A DNA stretch of 64,000 nucleotides from Pectobacterium aroidearum (GTDB taxonomy: Bacteria; Pseudomonadota; Gammaproteobacteria; Enterobacterales; Enterobacteriaceae). A program made the translations under genes and the position numbers. The stretch spans positions 1,736,001 to 1,800,000 of the forward strand of contig NZ_CP166097.1 in assembly GCF_041228105.1 (NCBI RefSeq), read 5' to 3'. Of the stretch, positions 16,897 through 24,978 are shown in pieces. The notes under the pieces were generated by a model that made no database searches, was not told the origin of the DNA, and saw only the letters and a list, made by a program, of their open reading frames with translations. The first letter of the stretch is position 1, and every line of letters begins with the position of its first letter.

Positions 16897-17333
16897 CAGT
16901 TTGACACTCTAATTGCGATTATCCATCCTATCATGGTTATAAAACAGGTCAACATTCTATCAGTGTGGTATTACTTTCAGCGTTGCGATAAAGAGATTTA
17001 GTATTTTCTATCTTAAACATCCGACGCCAGCTCCTCACTCATAGCCGCTCTGGCCTGCTCCCAGTTGATTAGATAGAATGCCCATAGCTATGTCCGCTCC
17101 TCGCTCTCAGCAGACTTTCAGCGTCACGTACTTGTCTGCTGTGTGCCAGGAGCAGACGATCCTAACATCACAGCGTATTTATTATCTGGGGAACAGATCA
17201 TACTTTTAAACTTAGATAGTTATGCCCGCATCCATTCCAAGATAAACTCGACAATGCTTATAACAGAGCAGTTTGTTTATCAACCAACCGCAAAAAGTGT
17301 GTTGCTTAATTTGATTAACCGTTGAGGATTAAA
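16897..17333. repeat. Intergenic region with the best-preserved R1 repeat
   Basis: The R1 copy has left arm 17092-17114 (GTCCGCTCCTCGCTCTCAGC then AGA) and right arm 17134-17157, which begins GTCTGC and ends GCAGAC, its exact inverse. From 17160 on the DNA is AT-rich and ends in a good ribosome site (GAGGATTAAA) for the PLD gene. A 60-codon open frame (17143-17325) starts inside the repeat and looks spurious. Confidence 0.6.
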
Positions 17334-18683
17334 ATGAAATTGGTTGCAAATGGTTTAAATAAGCAGTTTTTTAGGTCTCTGTTACCCCCTTCGGGAACTG
17401 AGTTGGACGGGGTTGTTGCAGCAATTGCGTATGGTGATGACAGAACTGAGCTGTTACAACATTGTATAAATAACAAATATCGATTAGATATTTGGATGCG
17501 CTATGACCATACAGTGCCTGTTTCACCTGGTTTCTTATCTAAATTGTTGAGTAGTGCAAAAAATAATGTTTTTTGCAAATTAGTACCAGATTCATTACAT
17601 AGTAAGATTATTTGGTGGAAAGGCTACGGCGCTTACATTGGCTCTGCAAACCTTACAGATCGAGCATGGAATAGTAATATTGAAGCTGGTGTTTTTTTTA
17701 GTGAAAGTGATTTATTTAATTCAGGAATGGTTGAACAACTGACAGAATTTTTTGATAACCTTGAGTCTTTAGATGTCTGTTTTGATTTAAATGAGACAAT
17801 CATTGAAGAACAAAAATCATTTCTTGGGCTTAACAAGAAGAGAAGGAAAGAAGAAAATGAAAGAGTTACTAAAAGAAGTATTCCAGTTTGGGAAGGTGTG
17901 AGTTTTTCTGATGACAGAAAATCGAAAGACAAGATAAAAGATAGTTTCAGAAAAGAATGGGAGAGTACTCTTTCAACAATTAAACATATTGCCTCTCAGA
18001 TCAAAGATTTTAGACCAATCTGGATTGACGTAGATACACCAGTTTTTTGGCAAGTGGACCAATTTTTACATGCTTATTATTACAATCAAGTTAAACAGCA
18101 CAACAATACCTATCCTTACGAAGAGTACTACCAGGCCAACTGCAAAGATCCTCAATCGGCTCTAATGTCAATGCTGTCTTGGTGGATAGAATTACCAGCA
18201 CCGCCATCGAATGAAGCTTATAATTTACAAGTGTATGCTCCACTTATTCGGCGATGTCTACAACGTGAACATATCCATTCCCTAAAGAAAGACGATTTAC
18301 AGGGAATATTGCGTGCAACTCATGCGACGATGGATCACCTCATAAAAATGAGTACAGAGTCATTGGGAAAACCGAATCAAAAATCTTTGTCACGAGAAGA
18401 GCGTGTACCTTTATTCGCTGAGTGGTTAATCAACCAACGCAACCTTAATGGTCAGACTATACTCGAACTACTCGATTTTGTTTTGTATGGTGGTAAAGCT
18501 GAAAATATGTGGGAGAGAATATATCTTGCTGGTAAGCATGAGGATTATAAATTTGCTCATTATGGTATTAACTCAATTGCTGAAGTTGCTGGTTGGGCGA
18601 AGCCAGAAGATACTCCACCCAGAAATGGTCGAACGAATAAGGCTCTAAGAGCCCTAGGTTACCCAGTAAAGATTAATATATAA
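17334..18683 (+). CDS. Phospholipase D-like (HKD) nuclease-type protein
   Basis: 449 residues from the ATG with a GAGG ribosome site 8 bp upstream. One HKD motif is present: LHSKIIWWKGYGAYIGSANLTDRAWNSNIEAGV (His89, Lys91, then GSAN at 103-106), so an active site would form by dimerisation, as in bacterial PLD-type nucleases. Residues about 145-175 are a highly charged linker (KKRRKEENERVTKR). The C-terminal half is helical with no recognised domain, ending near GRTNKALRALGYPV. Candidate nuclease of a defence locus; no helicase or ATPase partner is adjacent. Confidence 0.7.
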   Translation: MKLVANGLNKQFFRSLLPPSGTELDGVVAAIAYGDDRTELLQHCINNKYRLDIWMRYDHTVPVSPGFLSKLLSSAKNNVFCKLVPDSLHSKIIWWKGYGAYIGSANLTDRAWNSNIEAGVFFSESDLFNSGMVEQLTEFFDNLESLDVCFDLNETIIEEQKSFLGLNKKRRKEENERVTKRSIPVWEGVSFSDDRKSKDKIKDSFRKEWESTLSTIKHIASQIKDFRPIWIDVDTPVFWQVDQFLHAYYYNQVKQHNNTYPYEEYYQANCKDPQSALMSMLSWWIELPAPPSNEAYNLQVYAPLIRRCLQREHIHSLKKDDLQGILRATHATMDHLIKMSTESLGKPNQKSLSREERVPLFAEWLINQRNLNGQTILELLDFVLYGGKAENMWERIYLAGKHEDYKFAHYGINSIAEVAGWAKPEDTPPRNGRTNKALRALGYPVKINI

Positions 18684-18711
18684 CCTATGCCCAAAATAAT
18701 TCGAGTTGTGG

Positions 18712-18795
18712 GTAGGCGGCAAGAGAGTTTATCCCCAGGAGCTTACTTGAGTAAGTGACTGGGGTAAGTAAGCGTAGCCAACACCCCTAAGGGTT
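18712..18795. repeat. Enterobacterial intergenic repeat with a two-part hairpin
   Basis: CCCCAG (18733-18738) pairs with CTGGGG (18759-18764), and CTTAC (18742-18746) pairs with GTAAG (18751-18755) inside it. Preceded by GGCGGCAAGAGAG and followed by GCGTAGCCAACACCCC. From memory this resembles a repeat common between genes in Pectobacterium; not verified. Confidence 0.5.
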
Positions 18796-18871
18796 TCTTG
18801 AAAATATTATAATGTATTTGGTTGTGTTAGCTAACCTGTTGATTGAATTAAATGTCTCCAGGGCTATAAAT

Positions 18872-19346
18872 TCATCTGGGGTACTTAATTGTTTTTTCAT
18901 GGTCATCAAGTATGAAAAAATGGTCGTTATTAGAAAAACATTTTTCATTCGATGCATTCATAATAATTGTATTAAAATTAGCGACTTCATTTATTGATGC
19001 CTGATGTAGGTTAGGTAATTTTATTTCTTTGCTGCCAAAAAGAAATGTGTTTTTATTTAAGGGAGTTAATATCATTGTCCCGGTCGACCCTAAGCCAAAT
19101 GTGTGCAATTTATTATGAGCTAAAATAAGAGGTGCATCACTTGTAATAGCATTGAAAGGGGCAAGTGTTTTTATAAGTGAAAATTGGAATAAAGAAAAAT
19201 AGTATGCAGCAACTTTAATTTGCTTAAGCTCGTATTCTATAATGTCGTCTTTAATGTAATTTGTTGCCGAGGTGTTTAACACTATGCCATTTTTATCATA
19301 ATCATCCTTCATCGACTCTGCTACTCTTTGTGCATGTCTCAAAGGT
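18872..19346 (-). pseudogene. DUF4238-like protein, 5' part removed by an insertion sequence
   Basis: The remaining about 158 codons include FNAITSDAPLILAHNKLHTFGLGSTGTMILTPLNKNTFLFG, the conserved centre of DUF4238 (TSDxPV, then a threonine-rich strand and PLxxxxxLxF). DUF4238 proteins normally have about 300 residues and start with an HYVPQFYL-like motif, which is missing. The frame runs straight into the inverted repeat of the IS at 19347, and no N-terminal part is found on the other side, where only 80 bp separate the IS from the next gene. The IS insertion therefore went with a deletion. Confidence 0.65.
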
Positions 19347-19417
19347 TGACCTGCTCCCCATTGATTAACACACGACGATGTTAGTAATGTCTTCATCAGC
19401 AACATGAGGACAACCCC

Positions 19418-19681
19418 ATGAAGAAGCGTTTTTCCGACGAACAGATCATCAATATTCTTCGCGAAGCCGAGGCGGGTGTTTCCGCCCGCGAACTTTGCCG
19501 TAAGCACGCCATCTCCGACGCCACGTTTTATACGTGGCGTAAGAAGTTTGGTGGCATGGAAGTACCTGAAATAAAAAGGCTTAAGTCACTTGAAGAAGAG
19601 AACGCCCGCCTCAAGAAGCTGCTCGCCGAAGCCATGCTGGATAAAGAGGCACTACAGGTGGCTCTGGGCCGAAAGTACTGA
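19418..19681 (+). CDS. IS3-family transposase OrfA
   Basis: 87 residues with a helix-turn-helix ([42 protein letters not shown]) and a leucine-zipper-like coiled coil ([29 protein letters not shown]) typical of IS3 OrfA. It binds the terminal repeats and multimerises. Its end contains the shift zone: at CCGAAAGTACTGA, a -1 slip continues into OrfB as [12 protein letters not shown], giving the OrfAB transposase. Confidence 0.95.
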   Translation: MKKRFSDEQIINILREAEAGVSARELCRKHAISDATFYTWRKKFGGMEVPEIKRLKSLEEENARLKKLLAEAMLDKEALQVALGRKY

Positions 19682-19704
19682 CGACAGACCAGAAGCGGGA
19701 AGCC

Positions 19705-20538
19705 GTGACAGTGATGTGCAAAGCAATAGGTCTGTCGCAACGGCGTGCCTGCAGGCTGACAGGTTTGTCTCTGTCGACCTGCCGTTATGATGCGCACCGC
19801 CCGGCTACTGATGCGTATCTGTCTGCACGTATCACCGAACTGGCAATGGAACGCCGACGTTTCGGTTACCGGCGTATCTGGCAGCTTCTGCGTCGTGAAG
19901 GCCTTTGCGTTAACCACAAACGGGTCTACCGCATTTATCATCTCAATGGCCTGGGCGTAAAACGCAGACGGCGCCGTAAGGGGCTGGCAACTGAGCGGCT
20001 TCCGCTGTTGCGTCCGGCAGGTCCCAACCTGACGTGGTCAATGGATTTTGTCATGGATGCGCTGGCCAGTGGTCGCCGGATTAAATGCCTGACCTGCGTT
20101 GATGATTTCACGAAGGAGTGTCTGACGATCAGCGTTGCTTTCGGGATTACAGGCGTTCAGGTATCACGCATTCTGGACAGCGTTGCGCTGTTTCGTGGCT
20201 ATCCGGCGACGATAAGAACAGATCAGGGGCCTGAGTTTACCTGCCGTGCGCTGGATCAGTGGGCCTTTGAACATAATGTTGAGCTGCGGCTTATTCAGCC
20301 GGGCAAGCCGACACAGAATGGCTTTATCGAGAGTTTTAATGGTCGTTTTCGCGATGAATGCCTGAATGAGCACTGGTTCCACGATGTTGTTCATGCAAAA
20401 GAAATTATAAGCGCATGGCGGCAGGACTATAACGAATGTCGGCCTCATTCTTCGTTGAATTATCAGACCCCTTCAGAGTTTGCAGCGGGATGGCGAAACG
20501 GAGAATACGGGAGTAAATCAACCGACATTACTAACTGA
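19705..20538 (+). CDS. IS3-family transposase OrfB (DDE integrase core)
   Basis: 277 codons; in the cell it is normally made as an OrfAB fusion by -1 frameshifting, since the open frame continues upstream to the OrfA end. The catalytic DDE residues are visible: Asp in [12 protein letters not shown], Asp in IRTDQGPEF, and Glu in [20 protein letters not shown], together with the HTH_21 region ([24 protein letters not shown]). It is intact, so the element could still be active. Confidence 0.95.
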   Translation: MTVMCKAIGLSQRRACRLTGLSLSTCRYDAHRPATDAYLSARITELAMERRRFGYRRIWQLLRREGLCVNHKRVYRIYHLNGLGVKRRRRRKGLATERLPLLRPAGPNLTWSMDFVMDALASGRRIKCLTCVDDFTKECLTISVAFGITGVQVSRILDSVALFRGYPATIRTDQGPEFTCRALDQWAFEHNVELRLIQPGKPTQNGFIESFNGRFRDECLNEHWFHDVVHAKEIISAWRQDYNECRPHSSLNYQTPSEFAAGWRNGEYGSKSTDITN

Positions 20539-20647
20539 TTATTGTGTTTAATACTGGGGGCAGGTCAATATTGGGAGTTTAAGTTCATAAACAGATTAAC
20601 AAAATCAGGCAGAAACCTGTCGGTCTCGGCCTGAAGAGGCTAAATCG

Positions 20648-23600
20648 CTAGTTTTCAACATCCAGGCCGGGTCCGATAGCGACTGAGAATTTTCCATCCT
20701 CACGCTCTTGGAAATCTTTGATAATACGTACTGCCTGCAGATGCTCAAGGATTAATATCACGCGGTCCCTGTTTGCAACAGAAATTGTCGCTTTGGTTCG
20801 ATTGATGAATATATTTCTCAATTCATCTTCACCCAACTGATGACAAAGCCCGGCTAGTTGATGCTTATTCAGTCCTGTCACAATAAATCGTGTGAATAGC
20901 ATTACCTTGAATTCTTCATTGCTGGTACTGTTAAATACCAGCAGCAGGACATCATTAGGTAAATTGAGATCGGTGATATCAGACTCAATGAAATAATCAA
21001 TAAATAGCGACACCAGATCCGCTTTCTCTTGCACAGTAAAGAGCGCGTAGACCATGACTTTTGTGAGCATGACTTTAAAGAAGTGCTCATCTTTTTCTTT
21101 TCTGAGATAGAACTCGGGTTGCGCAATAAATTCGCTTTTATTCTGACTGAACCAATAGACTAGGGCATCCCTAATATTTTCATCCTGAACCATGTATTGA
21201 GCCACAATTTTTTCATACACTGTTGCCTCGAGTGGCAGTTTCAACATGGCTATCAAGGTGCAGAAGTTACGCGCGCTAAGCTGTTCATCAATTTCCTGCG
21301 TGTTAATCTCAAGCGGTGCAACCAGGCTCTGATAAGCCTGCTCATCCAGCTCATCATTGCAGATAATTTTCATATACAGCATGTCATAGCGGTCGCTGTC
21401 ATAGACTTCAGGGGATGACTGGCCGAATGCAGACGCATGCTTTGTTACATACGCAGTCAGTGTCTCCATGTTGCAGTCTTCACAGATATAATCTAATAGG
21501 ACTCCCCATTCCGGTGCGACTCGGTCATAACGGTAGAACAGATCGTGATAGGAGAGCGTTAGCTGGCCTTCGTTAAATTCTGCTTTGGCCGATACACCGG
21601 ACAGATCTGTAAAAACGAAGGTCATTTTTCTAACAATTTCGCCTTTTAAAGTGTCGCTTAGAGAGGTGCGGGTTAGAACGTAGCGGATACAGCCAGCATC
21701 CTCAGCGGAGGAGATAAACACATCCCTTACGAATATATCGATGTTTTGACTGAAGTAATCAGAAACCGCACTGAGTTTATGCTCATAGGCAAGCGTCCAG
21801 GGTTTCCTTTCCGCCTCTTCAGGCGTTATGTTTTCAATAAGACACGAAACAGCAATGCCAACATTATGTCGGGTTAACTGATAAAGACTGTTTTGCACAA
21901 TAAACTGCACACAATACCGCTCTGTTGGCGTCAGCGGTTCAAACAACTCGTCATAGCATATGTCCGCTTGTTGTACATGACACATGAATTCTTCCTGATT
22001 TTCCTCGGTGAGCTGAGAAATAACGCGGCTACCCAGCGAATGAATTAGCTGAAGGTATTGCAATTTATCTAGCGCATGCTCAGGAGATACGCAGGATATG
22101 ACACTGATCGCAATATCGTTGGAGTATTTATCACTGGGTTGGCCAACGAGAACGGCAATCATTTTGTCAAGATAACCATTTTTTTGCAGTGCGATAACGG
22201 TTAATTTATTGAAAGTTTCGGGTTCGCCAAATCGGTTATAAAGTTCGGAAAAAACTGCAAGGATATGTTCATCAGACTTGCTGAATAGCGAAGCGATCAT
22301 ACTCGGCAGATGTTCATTCGTGTTATCAATCAAATGAGTCATTAGTTGATGATGAAGTGCGCCATCAGCATAAATACGGTTATGTTCAACCAGTTCACTG
22401 ATGACTCTTTCCTCATCATCGATAAAATATTCACCGTTTGAGGTTGCACAGTCCAGATCCTGACCGACGGCTTTCAGGAAGTCGTTATCATTTACGGTCA
22501 TCGATCCTTCATGGAAAATAGAGCGGTATACCATAAAGTCCTGCATCACCAGACCATCAGACAGCAGCAGATACAAGGCATCTAACCCACCATTGCGCAT
22601 ATCAGTGCACAAAGCATGGAGCTGCTGCTCAGAGACGAAGTCATGATTATTCATCTCCTCAAGATATACCTGTGCAATTTCTGCAAATTTCTTACGCCCA
22701 ATGTTCGTCGTAAGTTCTCGCAGTGAAATTGCGTTTCTTAATTTTATTGATTCTTTAATTTTCTTTGTTTTTATTTGTAATTCTCTGAACGCTGAGTTTT
22801 TATCTTTACCCAATATAGACTTTCTTTTTAGATATTCTTGTTTTAATTTTTCTCTTAATATTCTATCAAAGAGTGAAAATTTGTTTTCGTTGTAATGAGA
22901 GTAACCAATATAAATATCCTCGCCGAGTGATAAGAAATCCAAAAATTCCTTTTCACCTTCAATTAAACTCGAAGTTGAAACATTATTAAAACTACCGCGC
23001 CCATACACTGTTGCAAAAAATACACGATCCCAGAGTATTTTCGGCAGATATCTACATACGATATCCTCTCTAATTCCCCTATCATCATACATTGGCTCAT
23101 GATTAAGATGTTCTATTTCAGACTGTAAAATACCTAGTTTTTTTTCCAAAGAGTCAAAATGATTACGGTGAAGTTCGCGGGTACGATAGTCGCGAATAAA
23201 AGAATATAAAACCCCTGTTTTCTTATCGGTAAGAAAATAGTCTAAGGCATAGATATTTTTATAAAATACGAGCGATAACAGCTTAATTTTATCTTTGCCG
23301 TTATCAACAATATTGCTGAATACATGGTACTCATTGACCAAATTCTGCAGGCTTCGCATATCGTTTATATATGCCGAAATATCTTTCAGATATTTATCGT
23401 TATGCGTATCAAACGACATCTTTCTCTTTAATAAAGTAAACGCATTCCTACTATCCATAAATGGAATAATGGGAAGGATAAAATCAAAGAATTTAGTTCT
23501 GGCATCAGCGCCCCAAAATAAGTCGTCTCTTACCGCATAAACAAATCTGACCGGGTTGCCATCAACAATATTGTTATTAACTATTTTGTTAATTTCGCGC

Positions 23601-24484
23601 AATTTAACGAAAATCTCAGGCGTTCCTAGTCTGTCAAGATCTTCAAAGATTACCACCTTATATTCCAGTCTGGTGAAAAAATACACTATCTCATCAAGGC
23701 AGTTATTCAATAAGGACGGTGTTTCTTGGTTGCTTGCCTCAACATCTCCGCTTAAAAGGGCGATCTTGCTGAGCTTAATTTTCTTATCAAAAATACCTAT
23801 TCGAGATGCGCTGGCAGTTACAAAGTACAGCGCCGTAAAGGCCAGAAAAACTAATGCAATTCCTTTTATAATGTAGTGTGTATTAAACACCTCCGTCCAG
23901 GAAGGTGGGAGGCTTAGAAACTCAGAAATCATTTTGAAATAGATAATAAATGCGGCAACTGCGATGGGCGCAATGACTTTAAGTAAGGCCCAATAGGTTC
24001 CTCTGACATAGTGTGGGCCCCTGTTGATTATTCTGTCTATCCTTGAGTCGGGAAGCTTCTCTCTATTCTCTTTATAAAGAATTTGTTGCAGGATACTGAG
24101 TTCAACCTCTTGGTGAGTCGGGCTGACGGTTGTTTCATTTTCAGTCATATCAAATCCCGCAAGAGATACATTGATGTATTTATCATCGCAGTGATATTTC
24201 ATAAATGATGAAATAACCGTACTTTTTCCTGCGCCGTAGCTCCCTGTAATGGCAATGTTTCTCACATCTTTCTGAGACAAGGCGTATTTCAGGGCAACGA
24301 AATACTCTCGCATACTTGCATCATTGATGGTTTTTGGTGCTAAAGTGTCATAGTGATCGCCTGACTCTCCTTCCGTCAAACCCAGCCGCTGCTCTGCGCA
24401 TTGTACCTGATCCTTTGCCTGGTGCTTAACCAGCCATGCTTCCGTCTTCCTGCACAGGCTTATTGCCCAGCTCAACACCCTCAT
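20648..24484 (-). CDS. YobI-like membrane-anchored P-loop NTPase
   Basis: 1,278 residues. YobI-type start: YDTLAPKTINDASMREYFVALKYALSQKDVRNIAITGSYGAGKST, with Walker A GSYGAGKST at 81-89. Two membrane helices (about 166-190 and 207-227) interrupt the NTPase domain. Walker B-like VVIFEDLDRLGTPEIFVKLREIN follows near 280, with a KAP-NTPase-like DLDR. The remaining about 850 residues are helical and repetitive in feel, without recognised domains. KAP/YobI NTPases are found in accessory islands and suspected of anti-phage roles; function unproven. It stands alone next to an IS and a broken DUF4238 gene. Alternative starts are possible; the first 40 residues are poorly conserved in style. Confidence 0.8.
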   Translation of the reverse strand: MRVLSWAISLCRKTEAWLVKHQAKDQVQCAEQRLGLTEGESGDHYDTLAPKTINDASMREYFVALKYALSQKDVRNIAITGSYGAGKSTVISSFMKYHCDDKYINVSLAGFDMTENETTVSPTHQEVELSILQQILYKENREKLPDSRIDRIINRGPHYVRGTYWALLKVIAPIAVAAFIIYFKMISEFLSLPPSWTEVFNTHYIIKGIALVFLAFTALYFVTASASRIGIFDKKIKLSKIALLSGDVEASNQETPSLLNNCLDEIVYFFTRLEYKVVIFEDLDRLGTPEIFVKLREINKIVNNNIVDGNPVRFVYAVRDDLFWGADARTKFFDFILPIIPFMDSRNAFTLLKRKMSFDTHNDKYLKDISAYINDMRSLQNLVNEYHVFSNIVDNGKDKIKLLSLVFYKNIYALDYFLTDKKTGVLYSFIRDYRTRELHRNHFDSLEKKLGILQSEIEHLNHEPMYDDRGIREDIVCRYLPKILWDRVFFATVYGRGSFNNVSTSSLIEGEKEFLDFLSLGEDIYIGYSHYNENKFSLFDRILREKLKQEYLKRKSILGKDKNSAFRELQIKTKKIKESIKLRNAISLRELTTNIGRKKFAEIAQVYLEEMNNHDFVSEQQLHALCTDMRNGGLDALYLLLSDGLVMQDFMVYRSIFHEGSMTVNDNDFLKAVGQDLDCATSNGEYFIDDEERVISELVEHNRIYADGALHHQLMTHLIDNTNEHLPSMIASLFSKSDEHILAVFSELYNRFGEPETFNKLTVIALQKNGYLDKMIAVLVGQPSDKYSNDIAISVISCVSPEHALDKLQYLQLIHSLGSRVISQLTEENQEEFMCHVQQADICYDELFEPLTPTERYCVQFIVQNSLYQLTRHNVGIAVSCLIENITPEEAERKPWTLAYEHKLSAVSDYFSQNIDIFVRDVFISSAEDAGCIRYVLTRTSLSDTLKGEIVRKMTFVFTDLSGVSAKAEFNEGQLTLSYHDLFYRYDRVAPEWGVLLDYICEDCNMETLTAYVTKHASAFGQSSPEVYDSDRYDMLYMKIICNDELDEQAYQSLVAPLEINTQEIDEQLSARNFCTLIAMLKLPLEATVYEKIVAQYMVQDENIRDALVYWFSQNKSEFIAQPEFYLRKEKDEHFFKVMLTKVMVYALFTVQEKADLVSLFIDYFIESDITDLNLPNDVLLLVFNSTSNEEFKVMLFTRFIVTGLNKHQLAGLCHQLGEDELRNIFINRTKATISVANRDRVILILEHLQAVRIIKDFQEREDGKFSVAIGPGLDVEN

Positions 24485-24978
24485 TCAGCGACTCCATTTT
24501 GCCAATACCCGATATGATAAGCGGAAATTCCCAACTGTATTTAGTGACATTCAGAATAATCTTAATGGCTATATCGTAGCGTTTCAACACGATGAAAACA
24601 TGTTCTTTTTTAATTTATTCGTGCGCAATTCACATTTGAGATGTATGAGAAGGCCTCTCTGAGGATTGTGACATTGCCTTAGCCATCTGCTTTCCGGATA
24701 GATTTAGAAAAGTCCGCACCTCGCCAAAGCAGACAATCCCAAACGAGCTCTTAAACCTGAGGCGTCGCTGAATAATACCGCTGGACGGCCTATAAACCCC
24801 GGCGACTCAATTTCCCCGAGCAGACGTCGGGGCTTATCGTTATTCCGGTGAGTGAGTAATGGAAAGCAACTGCCTCCCTATAACCTCACTCAATGCGGTG
24901 CCACTTTCGAAAGGATATGAATCACCCGCACACCCGTGCAGAATCATAGATTACTGAGCGTTTCTCCTGTGTGGGATA
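24485..24978. other. Intergenic region with one R1 arm and a hairpin
   Basis: An R1-type arm lies at 24712-24734 (GTCCGCACCTCGCCAAAGC then AGAC). CCCCGGCG (24797-24804) and CGTCGGGG (24825-24832) make an 8-bp stem with one G-T pair around a 20-base loop, with no T-run. The segment near 24485-24620 is the likely promoter of the leftward NTPase gene. No coding region seen. Confidence 0.5.

Larger units (their letters stand above)
19347..20567 (+). mobile_element. IS3-family insertion sequence (IS1222-like, 1,221 bp)
   Basis: Terminal inverted repeats: left TGACCTGCTCCCCATTGATT (19347 on) and right, read inward, TGACCTGCCCCCAGTATTA (ending at 20567). The element carries intact orfA and orfB in overlapping -1 frames. 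Size and sequence fit IS1222/ISEhe3-type elements of enterobacteria (recall, not searched). Flanks are AGGT on the left and ATAT on the right, so there is no target-site duplication, pointing to an adjacent deletion or recombination between copies. Confidence 0.9.

Noticed and set aside
17143..17325. 60-codon open frame before the PLD gene
   Set aside because: It starts within a repeat arm, has no ribosome site and no protein character; the PLD start at 17334 has its own good site.
11308..17333. R1 repeats as integron attC sites with gene cassettes
   Set aside because: Genes between the repeats run on both strands, several intervals hold more than one gene, no integrase is near, and the GTTRRRY/RYYYAAC core pair is not kept at the repeat ends.
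18812..18997. Small hydrophobic rightward frame
   Set aside because: It is antisense to the DUF4238 remnant, AT-rich by chance, and lacks a ribosome site.
20568..20647. N-terminal half of the DUF4238 gene on the far side of the IS
   Set aside because: Only 80 bp separate the IS from the NTPase stop codon, and no DUF4238-like frame is found there.
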